Positions 52,499-61,069 of a DNA stretch of 64,000 bases are shown piece after piece (position 1 is the first letter of the stretch; each line of letters starts with the position of its first letter). Under the pieces are notes generated by a model. It was not told where the DNA came from, ran no database searches, and saw only the letters and a program-made list of their open reading frames with translations. Source of the stretch: Allobogoriella alba (GTDB lineage: Bacteria > Actinomycetota > Actinomycetes > Actinomycetales > Actinomycetaceae); NCBI RefSeq assembly GCF_042665525.1, contig NZ_JBHTCQ010000002.1, positions 310,001 to 374,000 on the forward strand, written 5' to 3'. The translations under genes were made by a program, and so were the position numbers.

Positions 52499-53467
52499 GT
52501 GGCAACACTCTCGACCGGGACCACGGCGGCCCCCGGACCGGCCCCGGACCGTCAGCCCGCACGGGAGCGGTCCGGATCGATGAGCCGACGCACGCGTGAG
52601 GCGATCGCCGGGTACGGCTTCCTCGCGCCGTGGATCGCCGGGATGGTGCTCCTGACGCTCGGCCCGATGGCGTACTCGCTCTACCTCAGCTTCACCGACT
52701 ACGACCTCATGTCGCCGGCGCAGTGGATCGGGACGGGCAATTACGAGCAGATGGCCGCCGACCCGCGGCTGGCCGCGTCGGTGATCGTGACGCTCAAGTA
52801 CGTGGCCGTCTCGGTCCCCGCCGTACTCGCGTTCTCCCTCGGCGTCGCGATGGCCCTCAACAAGGGCATGCGGTTCCTGCCGGTCTACCGCGCGGCGTTC
52901 TACCTGCCGTCCTTGATCGGGACGAGCGTGGCCATCGCGGTGCTGTGGCGGCAGGTCTTCGGCGGCGACGGCATCGTCAACGCGGCGCTGGGCACGCTCG
53001 GCATCAGCGGCCAGAGCTGGATCGGCAACCCCGACTCGGCGCTGTGGACGCTCGTGGTGCTCAACGTGTGGACGTTCGGCTCCACGATGGTCATCTTCCT
53101 CGCCGGCCTGCGCCAGATCCCCACCGACCTGTACGAGGCAGCGGCGGTCGACGGCGCCGGACCGATCCGCCGCTTCCTCAGCGTCACCGTGCCCCTGCTG
53201 ACTCCGCTGATCTTCTTCAACCTGCTGCTGACGACCGTCAACGCCTTCCAGGCCTTCACCCCGGCCTACGTCGTCAGCGGCGGGACCGGCGGACCGCTGG
53301 ACTCCACGCTCTTCTACACCCTGTACCTCTACCTGCGCGGCTTCGCCAACCTTGACATGGGCTACGCCTCCGCCATGGCGTGGGCGCTGGTGGCCGTGCT
53401 CGCCGTCTTCACCGCGGCGCTGTTCGCCACGTCGCGGTACTGGGTCCACTACGGAGACGAACGATGA
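52499..53467 (+). CDS. MalF-type sugar ABC importer permease
   Basis: The 322-residue permease has a disordered N-terminus, six hydrophobic segments and the EAA loop YEAAAVDGAGPIRRFLSVTV (~218). GTG 52499 has the excellent site GGAGGAGG. It is the first gene of a three-gene carbohydrate importer operon whose ATPase is absent. Confidence 0.92.
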   Translation: MATLSTGTTAAPGPAPDRQPARERSGSMSRRTREAIAGYGFLAPWIAGMVLLTLGPMAYSLYLSFTDYDLMSPAQWIGTGNYEQMAADPRLAASVIVTLKYVAVSVPAVLAFSLGVAMALNKGMRFLPVYRAAFYLPSLIGTSVAIAVLWRQVFGGDGIVNAALGTLGISGQSWIGNPDSALWTLVVLNVWTFGSTMVIFLAGLRQIPTDLYEAAAVDGAGPIRRFLSVTVPLLTPLIFFNLLLTTVNAFQAFTPAYVVSGGTGGPLDSTLFYTLYLYLRGFANLDMGYASAMAWALVAVLAVFTAALFATSRYWVHYGDER

Positions 53468-54387
53468 CCGCCACCGTCAGCTCCACCGGGCGCGCACGCG
53501 ACCGTGCCACCGGCGAGCCCGCCCCGCCGCGCCAGTTCTTCGGACGGCGTCCGGTGCGCAACCGGCTCCTCGCCGGGATCGTGCGGCACGCGACCCTCAT
53601 CGCCGTGCTGGCGATCGTGCTCTACCCGCTGCTGTGGATGGTGGGGGCGTCGCTGCGGCCCAGCAACGAGGCGTTCGGCACGCTGAGCTTCTGGACGTCC
53701 AACCCGACGCTGGAGAACTACCGCGCGGGGTGGAACTCCGGGTCGTTGAACTTCTCCCGGTTCTTCCTCAACTCGCTGGCCATCACGGCGCTGTGCGTGA
53801 TCGGGAACGTCGTGGCCTGCTCCATGGCCGCCTACTCCTTCGCGCGGCTGAACTTCCCGTTCAAGCGCTTCATGTTCGCGCTCATGCTCGGCACGATGCT
53901 GCTGCCGTACCACGTGACGATGGTGCCCCAGTACGTGCTGTTCAACGAGCTGGCGTGGATCAACACGATCCTGCCGCTGACGGTGCCGAAGTTCCTGGCC
54001 ACGGACGCGTTCTTCATCTTCCTCATGGTCCAGTTCATCCGGACCCTCCCGCGCGATCTCGACGACGCCGCGCTCCTCGACGGCTGCGGCCACGTGGGCA
54101 CCTTCTTCCGCGTCGTCATCCCGCTGTCGCTGCCGGCGCTGGGCACCACCGCGCTGTTCACCTTCATCAACACCTGGAACGACTTCCTCGGGCCCCTGCT
54201 CTACCTCAACCGTCCGGAGCTGTGGACGGTGACCCTCGGCCTCAACGGGTTCCTCGACGCGACCGGTGAATCGGCCTTCGGGCCGCTCTTCGCGATGGCC
54301 ACGTTGTCCCTGGCACCCGTCGTCGGGTTCTTCCTCGTCGCGCAGAAGCTGCTGGTCGAGGGCATCGCGACGACGGGACTGAAGTAA
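53464..54387 (+). CDS. MalG-type sugar ABC importer permease
   Basis: The 307-residue permease has six hydrophobic segments and the EAA loop LDDAALLDGCGHVGTFFRVV (~200). Its ATG overlaps the preceding stop by 4 nt (ATGA). Pairs with the MalF-like subunit. Confidence 0.93.
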   Translation: MTATVSSTGRARDRATGEPAPPRQFFGRRPVRNRLLAGIVRHATLIAVLAIVLYPLLWMVGASLRPSNEAFGTLSFWTSNPTLENYRAGWNSGSLNFSRFFLNSLAITALCVIGNVVACSMAAYSFARLNFPFKRFMFALMLGTMLLPYHVTMVPQYVLFNELAWINTILPLTVPKFLATDAFFIFLMVQFIRTLPRDLDDAALLDGCGHVGTFFRVVIPLSLPALGTTALFTFINTWNDFLGPLLYLNRPELWTVTLGLNGFLDATGESAFGPLFAMATLSLAPVVGFFLVAQKLLVEGIATTGLK

Positions 54388-54430
54388 CTGCCGATCGATC
54401 ACTGAACGGTCATGACAGAGAGGACACCTC

Positions 54431-55804
54431 ATGACTCCCACGACACGGCTGCGCAGGTCGGTCGCGGCAGCGGCCACGGCCGGCACATGCGTCGCCCTCA
54501 TCGCCGCCTGCACCGGCGGCACGTCCATCGGTGAGAGCTCCGGCGGGGCGAGTCCCGGCCAGACCGTGGACGGCACCGGGCCGGTCGAGGGGACTGTCCG
54601 GCTGGCCTACTGGGGCTCGGGCCCGCGGATCGAGCGCACCCAGGCCGTGGCGGACCTGTTCCGCGAGGAGCATCCCGAGGTCACGATCGAGCACGAGAGC
54701 GCCGACTTCGCGCCGTACTGGGAGCGGCTCAACGTCCAGGCGTCGAGCGGCAACATGCCGTGCGTCACCCAGACCCAGGGGCGCCAGCTCAACGACTACA
54801 CCACGCGCGACGCACTTCTCCCGCTGGAGCCGATGATCGAGTCCGGCGCCATCGACGTCAGCGACCTGCCCCAGGACGTGCTCGACACCGGGCGAGGGCT
54901 GGACGGCAATCTCTACATGGTCCCGTACGGCGCCGCCTACGACGCCGTCGTCATCAACGAGACTCTCGCCGAGGAGGCAGGGGTCGGGCTGCCCGAGGAG
55001 GGCTACACCTGGGAGGAGTTCGGGGACTACCTGCGTGAGGCCCAGGAAGGCCTGCCCGAGGGCGTCAAGGCCGCGAACCTCGGCGGCGGACTGCCGAACT
55101 ACTTCATCGCCTACGTCCAGGGCACCGGCCAGGCGCTCTTCGACGGCAACCAGATCGGCTTCGACGAGCAGGTGCTGGTCGACTACTGGAGGTTCTGGGA
55201 CGAGCTGCGTCAGGACGGCGTCACGACGACGCCGCAACAGTCCTCGGAAGAGCCGGACCAGACCGAGCAGCGGTACGTCGCCCAGGGCAGGGTCATGGTC
55301 GACAACCTTCCCGGCAACGCCCTCACGCCCGCGCAGGAGACCCTCGACGGGCTCGCGCCGGGACAGCAGCTCACCAGTGCGCCGGCCCCGTGGGGCGAGG
55401 CGGGGCAGGGCAATGCGCTGTTCACGTCGGGCTTCTCGATCCCGGCCAACTGCACCAACGCCTCCACGGCGGCCGCCTTCATCGACTTCTGGGTCAACAA
55501 CGACGACGCCGGCCAGGCCTTCGCCTCGGACAACGGGGCCGCTACCAACACCCGGCATCTGGAGCAGCAGCTGGACGATCCGGAGCTCCCCGCGGAGAAG
55601 CAGCACGAGCTCCGGCTCTACCAGGACATCGTCGATCGCGAGCCGGAGTCGATCCTCTACCCGCCGGGCTACCAGGCGAACTTCGAGGACACCTTCACCC
55701 GCCACTGGGAGTCCATCGCCTTCGGCGAAGCCAGCGTGGAGGAGGCAGCCCACGCGTTCTACGAGGAGGTCAACGCGGCACTGGCGGCCGAGTCGACCGG
55801 GTAG
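54431..55804 (+). CDS. Carbohydrate ABC importer binding lipoprotein
   Basis: The 457-residue extracellular solute-binding protein has a lipoprotein signal with lipobox IAAC (Cys ~27). The mature domain has the type 1 extracellular SBP pattern (LAYWGSGPRIERTQAVADLF, ~58). It would present an oligosaccharide or other carbohydrate ligand to the two permeases just upstream. Start ATG 54431 has GAGAGGACAC upstream. Confidence 0.92.
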   Translation: MTPTTRLRRSVAAAATAGTCVALIAACTGGTSIGESSGGASPGQTVDGTGPVEGTVRLAYWGSGPRIERTQAVADLFREEHPEVTIEHESADFAPYWERLNVQASSGNMPCVTQTQGRQLNDYTTRDALLPLEPMIESGAIDVSDLPQDVLDTGRGLDGNLYMVPYGAAYDAVVINETLAEEAGVGLPEEGYTWEEFGDYLREAQEGLPEGVKAANLGGGLPNYFIAYVQGTGQALFDGNQIGFDEQVLVDYWRFWDELRQDGVTTTPQQSSEEPDQTEQRYVAQGRVMVDNLPGNALTPAQETLDGLAPGQQLTSAPAPWGEAGQGNALFTSGFSIPANCTNASTAAAFIDFWVNNDDAGQAFASDNGAATNTRHLEQQLDDPELPAEKQHELRLYQDIVDREPESILYPPGYQANFEDTFTRHWESIAFGEASVEEAAHAFYEEVNAALAAESTG

Positions 55805-55819
55805 GGAAGTAGGTACGTC

Positions 55820-55846
55820 CCGGGGCGGACCGTCACTCCGCCCCGG
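55820..55846. terminator. Bidirectional hairpin between converging genes
   Basis: CCGGGGCGGA (55820-55829) pairs perfectly with TCCGCCCCGG (55837-55846) around a 7-nt loop. It starts 15 nt after the binding-protein stop and also covers the stop of the converging amidohydrolase gene, so it can end both transcripts. Confidence 0.65.
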
Positions 55847-57236
55847 CGGCGATCCGCGCCGCCGTCGCCAGCAGCTCTCGGCGCTCGGCGGGGCCGACGT
55901 GGTGCCCGTCTGCGACCACGGAGTGGATCAGCCGGGTGTTGCGGATGTCGGCGAGCGGATCCGCGTCCAGCACCACGAGGTCTGCCACGCGGCCCGCTTC
56001 GACCGTGCCGGCCCAGTGCTCCCGGCCGAGGAACCTGGCCGGCTCGATCGTGGCGGCCTGCAGGGCCTGCAACGGGCTCAGCCCTGCCAGGACGAGCTGC
56101 TCGAGCTCGACGTGCAGGCTGAACCCGGGGAAGAGGCCCGGCCCGACCGAGTCCGTGCCGGCGAGCAGCCGCACCCCCGCCTCGGACATGGCGCCCACGG
56201 TCGCCCGTCGCCAGGTGAGCAGGTCGCGGTGCTGCACGTGCTCCTCGGCCGACCGGCCACCGCCGCAGTAGATGTGCCTGGTCAGGAACTCCCAGGACTC
56301 CGGCGTCCCGGGGACCAGGTAGTCCATCCGGGGGTCATCCAGCCGGATCGACTCCGGCTCGTCGACGGCCACGTGCACGGCGAGGGTAGGGGTGTAGGCG
56401 ACGTCCGCCGCGACGAGCCGGTCGAACACCGAGCCCGCCGCCACGCGGTCGTACGTGGCGATCGCGTCCCACTCCACCTGGGCCACCTGCTTCAACCAGC
56501 TCCCGAGATGGAACTCCGGTGACGTCTGGATCGCGGCCAGCGCGGCCTCGAGACGGTCCATGTCCGACGATGCGGCAGTCCAGATGCCGCCGAACATGTG
56601 CTCGAAAGACCGCTGTCCGGACTCGATCTGCTCGACGAAGGGGACGTTGTCCGACCGATGGCCGGCGACCGGCACATCGCGCCGGTGCGCCTCGGCGAGG
56701 ACGGCCCGGTAGCACTCCGGATCGAGCCGGGAGTACACCTTGACGAAGTCGGCTCCCGCGTCGACGGCCTCGCCCACGGCTCGGCGCGCCTGGGCGGGGT
56801 GGCCGATCGCCACGACCGGGGCGTCGGGGACGTCGGACCACAGTGCGGGGTCACCGTCGAGCAGCGGGCTGGCGATGGTCATCCGTGGTCCGAGGAGCGA
56901 CCCGGAGTCCACCAGGTGGCGGATCCGGTGCAGCGAGGGGCGGCCCCACATCTCGCGGACCGCCGTCACGCCGTTGGCGATGTAGAGGCTGGCGAAGTGC
57001 CTGGGGTCGAGGGTCTCCGACTCGCTGTGCACGTGCATGTCCGTCAGGCCCGGGATCAGGTACTTGCCGCGGACGTCGTGGACGACTGCCCCGGGCGGAG
57101 TGGGCACCTGCGCTGCGGGGCCGACCGCCGTGATCATCCGGTCGGCGACCGTCACGGTCTGATTCGGTCGAGGCGGTGCGCCGGTGGCGTCGATGACGGT
57201 GGCGCCGACGTAGGCATGAACCCTCTTGTGTGACAT
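55833..57236 (-). CDS. Amidohydrolase (imidazolonepropionase/prolidase type)
   Basis: The 467-residue metal-dependent hydrolase has the HxH motif LTDMHVHSES (~70) and the candidate carbamylated Lys in ADFVKVYSR (~178). HRSDN (~208) and EHMFGG (~228) supply His ligands, and LLAGTDSVGPG (~365) the catalytic Asp. It could hydrolyse a cyclic amide, a dipeptide or a related bond. ATG 57236 was chosen over a longer frame. It converges on the sugar importer and is divergent from the GntR-TetR regulator, which probably controls it. Confidence 0.88.
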   Translation of the reverse strand: MSHKRVHAYVGATVIDATGAPPRPNQTVTVADRMITAVGPAAQVPTPPGAVVHDVRGKYLIPGLTDMHVHSESETLDPRHFASLYIANGVTAVREMWGRPSLHRIRHLVDSGSLLGPRMTIASPLLDGDPALWSDVPDAPVVAIGHPAQARRAVGEAVDAGADFVKVYSRLDPECYRAVLAEAHRRDVPVAGHRSDNVPFVEQIESGQRSFEHMFGGIWTAASSDMDRLEAALAAIQTSPEFHLGSWLKQVAQVEWDAIATYDRVAAGSVFDRLVAADVAYTPTLAVHVAVDEPESIRLDDPRMDYLVPGTPESWEFLTRHIYCGGGRSAEEHVQHRDLLTWRRATVGAMSEAGVRLLAGTDSVGPGLFPGFSLHVELEQLVLAGLSPLQALQAATIEPARFLGREHWAGTVEAGRVADLVVLDADPLADIRNTRLIHSVVADGHHVGPAERRELLATAARIAAGAE

Positions 57237-57351
57237 GCGTACACCGTATGGCCGGCCCGGCGCAGACAGCACTGCGGTTAGTGCACTTCTTCCAGAATCC
57301 GCATGATGGCAGGCAAGCAGGGCGCCATTGCCTGTGCGGTGGTGCGGATCG

Positions 57352-57366
57352 CACTAGTACACTGGC
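57352..57366 (+). promoter_or_regulatory. Candidate promoter/operator of the GntR-TetR gene
   Basis: CACTAGTACACTGG contains TAGTAC (57355-57360), a plausible -10 element 10 nt before GTG 57371, and a partly palindromic core. A second palindrome, AGTGCACT, lies at 57280-57287 on the other side of the divergent region. The short leader suggests near-leaderless translation. Confidence 0.25.
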
Positions 57367-57370
57367 ACTC

Positions 57371-58285
57371 GTGGCGCCATCGGGCGAAGGACCCTCGGAG
57401 CGGATCGCGGCGAGTCTGCGGGAGCAGATCGCGAACGGGGATCTCCGTGCCGGCGATCGAGTCCCGTCGACTCGGCAGCTCGTCCGGGACTGGGGCGTCG
57501 CCATGGCGACGGCGAGTCGCGCCCTGGCGATCCTCCGGGACGAGGGCCTGGTCTCCGCGCGGACCGGCTCGGGAACGGTCGTGCGAGGCGGCCGGGGAGC
57601 GGGCGCAGCGTCCTTGACGCGAGCCCGCATCCTCGCCGTCGCCATCCAGATCGCCGACCGCGAGGGGCTGGAGGCGGTGTCGATGCGGCGGCTGGCCGGA
57701 GCGCTGAAGGTCGCCCCGATGTCGCTGTACCGGCACGTCGCCGGCCGCGAGGAGCTGGAGGTCCTGATGGTGCGCGCCATCTTCAGGTCCAACCCGCTTC
57801 CCCAGCCGATGCCGACCGGATGGCGGCAGCGACTCGAGACGGTCTACCGGCTGCAGTGGCGGCTGTACCGGTCCCACCCCTGGCTGGCGGAGCTGACCCT
57901 GGTCACCCGGCCGCCGTTGGCTCCGGAGGCGATGCTGCACAGCGAGTGGACTCTCGAGGCGCTGGCCGAGCTTGACCTCGACCCGCACACCCGGGTCCGC
58001 GTGGCCCTGGCGCTCCCGGCCCTGGTCCACGGCCTGGCGCTCGGGGCGCTCCGCGAGATCCACGCACAGCGGGAGACGAGCCTGCGGAACGAGCAGTGGT
58101 GGGCGACGATCGACGCCGAGGCGTCCCAGCTTCTGCAGGGCGGGGACTTCCCCCGGCTGTCCGAGCTCGACGCGCTCGGTGCCGGCGCGTCCGGGCTCCG
58201 CGGGCTGGACGACGCGTTCGAGCTCGCCCTCGGCCACTACCTGGACGGCCTCACCGCCGCCGCCCACCGGACGGGAGGGTCCTGA
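57371..58285 (+). CDS. GntR-TetR chimeric transcriptional regulator
   Basis: The 304-residue protein joins two DNA-binding modules. A GntR winged helix (residues ~8-75, AGDRVPSTRQLVRDWGVAMATASRAL) precedes a complete TetR helix-turn-helix (~85-130, ADREGLEAVSMRRLAGALKVAPMSLYRHV). A TetR C-terminal ligand domain then extends to ~295. Proteins of this architecture occur in actinomycetes. It is divergent from the amidohydrolase gene. The start GTG 57371 gives a standard GntR N-terminus. Confidence 0.9.
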   Translation: MAPSGEGPSERIAASLREQIANGDLRAGDRVPSTRQLVRDWGVAMATASRALAILRDEGLVSARTGSGTVVRGGRGAGAASLTRARILAVAIQIADREGLEAVSMRRLAGALKVAPMSLYRHVAGREELEVLMVRAIFRSNPLPQPMPTGWRQRLETVYRLQWRLYRSHPWLAELTLVTRPPLAPEAMLHSEWTLEALAELDLDPHTRVRVALALPALVHGLALGALREIHAQRETSLRNEQWWATIDAEASQLLQGGDFPRLSELDALGAGASGLRGLDDAFELALGHYLDGLTAAAHRTGGS

Positions 58286-58309
58286 CCGTCGTGCCGGGCC
58301 GGAGAGACG

Positions 58310-59914
58310 TCACCGGCCGGTCGCGCGCGCGAGCACCGCCTCCGCACCGGCAGCATCCGCCGCGTCATCCGTGCCAGCCGACCCGGCCCAGGCGACGTAC
58401 TCGTCCGGCCGCACGAGGACCAGCCCGCTCTCGTACCTCGTCGCGGACGCGGCATCCAGCACGACGACGTCGAGCGGCACGCCCAGCTTCTCGGCCGCCG
58501 CACGGAACGGCTCCGCCGTCGTGGCGTCCGCCGCCAGCAGGGTGAAGGCGCTGCCGAGGGCCGCGAAGACCTCGCCGCCGTCCGCGGTGGTCCCCGGGGC
58601 GAGGTGGTGCCCGGCGCGTGCCCGCATCTGGTGGCCGCCCAGGGCACTCGGTGCTGCGCCGTCGTCCGCGCCGACGATGACGGGGGAGCCCGCGTAGTTC
58701 GGCTCGAACGCGTCCACCTCGCGCTCGGCGCCGTCGTCGCGGTGCCGCCACGCGGCCTCGAACGCGGCCCGGTCCGCCGCCGGGTCGTAGGCGGCGAGGA
58801 AGTCGCGGTCGTCGCGGATGGACCGGTCGATGAAGTCGTCACGGGTGGAGGCGAAGACCGGACGGCGCTCCGCGTCGTAGGAGTCGAGCAGCGCCGGCCC
58901 GGCCCACCCGTGCAGCTGCGCGGCGAGCTTCCAGGCGAGGTTCCGGGCATCCTCGAAACCGGAGTTGATGCCGTAGCCGCCGTAGGGCGGGTGGCTGTGT
59001 GCGGCGTCGCCGGCGATCAGCACGCGCCCGGCGCGGCCCGAGCGGTAGGAGTCGGCCAGCGCGAAGCGCAGGTCCCACTGGCCCAGGTACTCGACAGCGA
59101 AGTCGAACTCCTGGCCGACCGCACGCGCCAGCAGCTCCCGCAGGTCCACGTCGCGCACGTCGGCGGCGTCCACCGGCGCGTGGAAGAACCACGTCTCCTT
59201 CGCGTCCACCCGCCCGAAGAACTGCCAGTACCCCTCCAGCCCGGGGTTCATGACGTTGACGAACGCGACGCCCGGGTGGCGCTCCATGATCCGGTCGAAC
59301 TCCGCGGAGCGGAACACCAGCAGCACCATGACGCGGTCGTGGTCGGCGAGGGTCTGGGTGATGCCCGCTGCCTCACGCACGCGCGAGCGGCTGCCGTCGC
59401 ACCCCACCACGTAGCTGGCGCGGATCTCGCGCCGCTCGCCGTCACGGGACTCCATGCCCACCGTCACGCCGTCCTCGTCCTGGCGGATCGCGTCGGCGGT
59501 CCAGCGGTGCAGCACGCTCACGCCGTCCAGCTCGGTGGCCCGGTCTCGCAGCACGGTCTCCGTGGCGTACTGGGGGAGCCGCTCGTTGGCCGCCGCGTAG
59601 AACTCGCGTACCCAGGCGCGGTTGAGCCACGGGTACCGGTACTCGCCCAGCAGGCTGCCGTACGCCGTCATACCGCCGGCAGGCTGGTCGGCGCCCATGG
59701 TGCGCGCCGCCCGCAGCCTGTCCTCGATGCCCCAGCGGCGGAAGTGCTCCATGGTGCGCTGGGTGAGGTTCTGCCCCTTCGGCACCCGCTGCGGGGTCGC
59801 GTGCCGCTCGATCACGGTGCAGGCCACGCCCTGCTGGGCGAGGCTGATCGCCAGGGCGGTGCCGACCGGTCCGCCGCCCACGACGGCGACGTCGGTGTCG
59901 TTCTTCGTTCGCAT
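58310..59914 (-). CDS. FAD-dependent aromatic monooxygenase
   Basis: The 534-residue group A flavoprotein hydroxylase has VAVVGGGPVGTALA (~9), the DG motif VVGCDGSRSRVREAAG (~165) and LIAGDAAHSHPPYGGYGIN (~293), then a C-terminal thioredoxin-like domain (~390-520). It uses NAD(P)H and O2 to hydroxylate a phenolic or polycyclic substrate. ATG 59914 (MRTKNDTDV) was chosen over an upstream frame that overlaps the divergent dehydrogenase gene. Confidence 0.9.
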   Translation of the reverse strand: MRTKNDTDVAVVGGGPVGTALAISLAQQGVACTVIERHATPQRVPKGQNLTQRTMEHFRRWGIEDRLRAARTMGADQPAGGMTAYGSLLGEYRYPWLNRAWVREFYAAANERLPQYATETVLRDRATELDGVSVLHRWTADAIRQDEDGVTVGMESRDGERREIRASYVVGCDGSRSRVREAAGITQTLADHDRVMVLLVFRSAEFDRIMERHPGVAFVNVMNPGLEGYWQFFGRVDAKETWFFHAPVDAADVRDVDLRELLARAVGQEFDFAVEYLGQWDLRFALADSYRSGRAGRVLIAGDAAHSHPPYGGYGINSGFEDARNLAWKLAAQLHGWAGPALLDSYDAERRPVFASTRDDFIDRSIRDDRDFLAAYDPAADRAAFEAAWRHRDDGAEREVDAFEPNYAGSPVIVGADDGAAPSALGGHQMRARAGHHLAPGTTADGGEVFAALGSAFTLLAADATTAEPFRAAAEKLGVPLDVVVLDAASATRYESGLVLVRPDEYVAWAGSAGTDDAADAAGAEAVLARATGR

Positions 59915-60055
59915 CGGCCATGACTGTAACCAGTGCGGACCGCCCGTCTCGGACGTGTCCACGCCACGGTCCGAACCGGCCGCCGGCCCCGACCGGCGGA
60001 CGTGAGAAAGTAGCGCCAGGACCGCCGAGACCGACTCCCTGGAGGACGACCGACC

Positions 60056-61069
60056 GTGGTGGATGCGACGCCGTCCGGCGCACCCGAGCAGATGCGTGCC
60101 GCGCTGATCGTCGAGCGCGGCGGACCCGAGGGGCGCGTGGTCGGGGAGCACCCCGTCCCCGACGTCGGACCGGACGACGTCCTCGTCCGGGTGCGGGCCT
60201 GCTCGCTCAACCACCTCGACGTGTTCGTCCGCAAGGGCGTGGCCGGCAAGCACCTGCCGCTGCCGCACATCTCCGGCGGCGACATCGCCGGCGAGATCGC
60301 CCGCGTCGGCCGGGACGTCACCGGCGTCGCGGTCGGGGACCGCGTCCTCATCGACCCGCTCGTGCACGGCAAGGCCCTCGGCGAGGACATGCAGGGCGGG
60401 CTCGCCGAGTACGCGGCCGTCCCGGCCGCCAACGGCATCCCGCTCCCGGACGACGTCGACTTCGTGACGGCCGCCGCCCTGCCCATCGCCTACGGCACCG
60501 CCCGCCGCCAGCTCATCACCCGCGGTCGGCTCCAGGCGGGGGAGACCGTGGCCATCCTCGGCGCCGCCGGCGGGCTCGGCACCGGCGCCGTCATGATCGC
60601 CAAGGCGATCGGCGCCCGCGTCATCGCCTGCGCCAGCACCCCGGCCAAGCGCGACCGGCTCACCGAGCTCGGCGCCGACGTCGTCATCGACTCCAGCGCC
60701 TCGGACTGGGGCGCCCAGATCTGGAAGGCCACCGGCAAGCAGGGCGTGGACCTCATGGTCGACAACACCGGCGCCGCCACCTGGCAGGACTCCATCCGGG
60801 CCACCCGCGCCGGCGGCCGCGTGGTCACCTGCGGCGCCACCAGCGGCTACGACGTCACCCAGTTCCAGCCCTACGTCTGGGTCCGCGAGCTGGACATCCT
60901 CGGCAGCAACGGCTGGCGCCGCGAGGACCTCGAGGCCCTCCTCGCGATGGTCCGCGACGGCACCCTCGCCCCGGTCATCGACAGCACCTACCCGCTGCAG
61001 GACATCCGTGCCGCCGAGCAGCGCCTGGAGGACCGCTCCGTCATCGGGAAGGTCGTCATCACGCTGTGA
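60056..61069 (+). CDS. Medium-chain zinc-type alcohol dehydrogenase/quinone reductase
   Basis: The 337-residue MDR-family oxidoreductase has VRACSLNHLDVFVRKG (~45), the NAD(P) motif AILGAAGGLGTGAV (~165) and VDLMVDNTGAATW (~232). The usual zinc-binding Cys residues are not evident, so it may be a zinc-free member. GTG 60056 follows GGAGGACGACC. The stop overlaps the ligase start by 4 nt. Confidence 0.88.
   Translation: MVDATPSGAPEQMRAALIVERGGPEGRVVGEHPVPDVGPDDVLVRVRACSLNHLDVFVRKGVAGKHLPLPHISGGDIAGEIARVGRDVTGVAVGDRVLIDPLVHGKALGEDMQGGLAEYAAVPAANGIPLPDDVDFVTAAALPIAYGTARRQLITRGRLQAGETVAILGAAGGLGTGAVMIAKAIGARVIACASTPAKRDRLTELGADVVIDSSASDWGAQIWKATGKQGVDLMVDNTGAATWQDSIRATRAGGRVVTCGATSGYDVTQFQPYVWVRELDILGSNGWRREDLEALLAMVRDGTLAPVIDSTYPLQDIRAAEQRLEDRSVIGKVVITL

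Noticed and set aside
58310..60367. Longer frame of the FAD monooxygenase starting at 60367
   Set aside because: It would overlap the divergent dehydrogenase gene; ATG 59914 gives the normal flavoprotein N-terminus.
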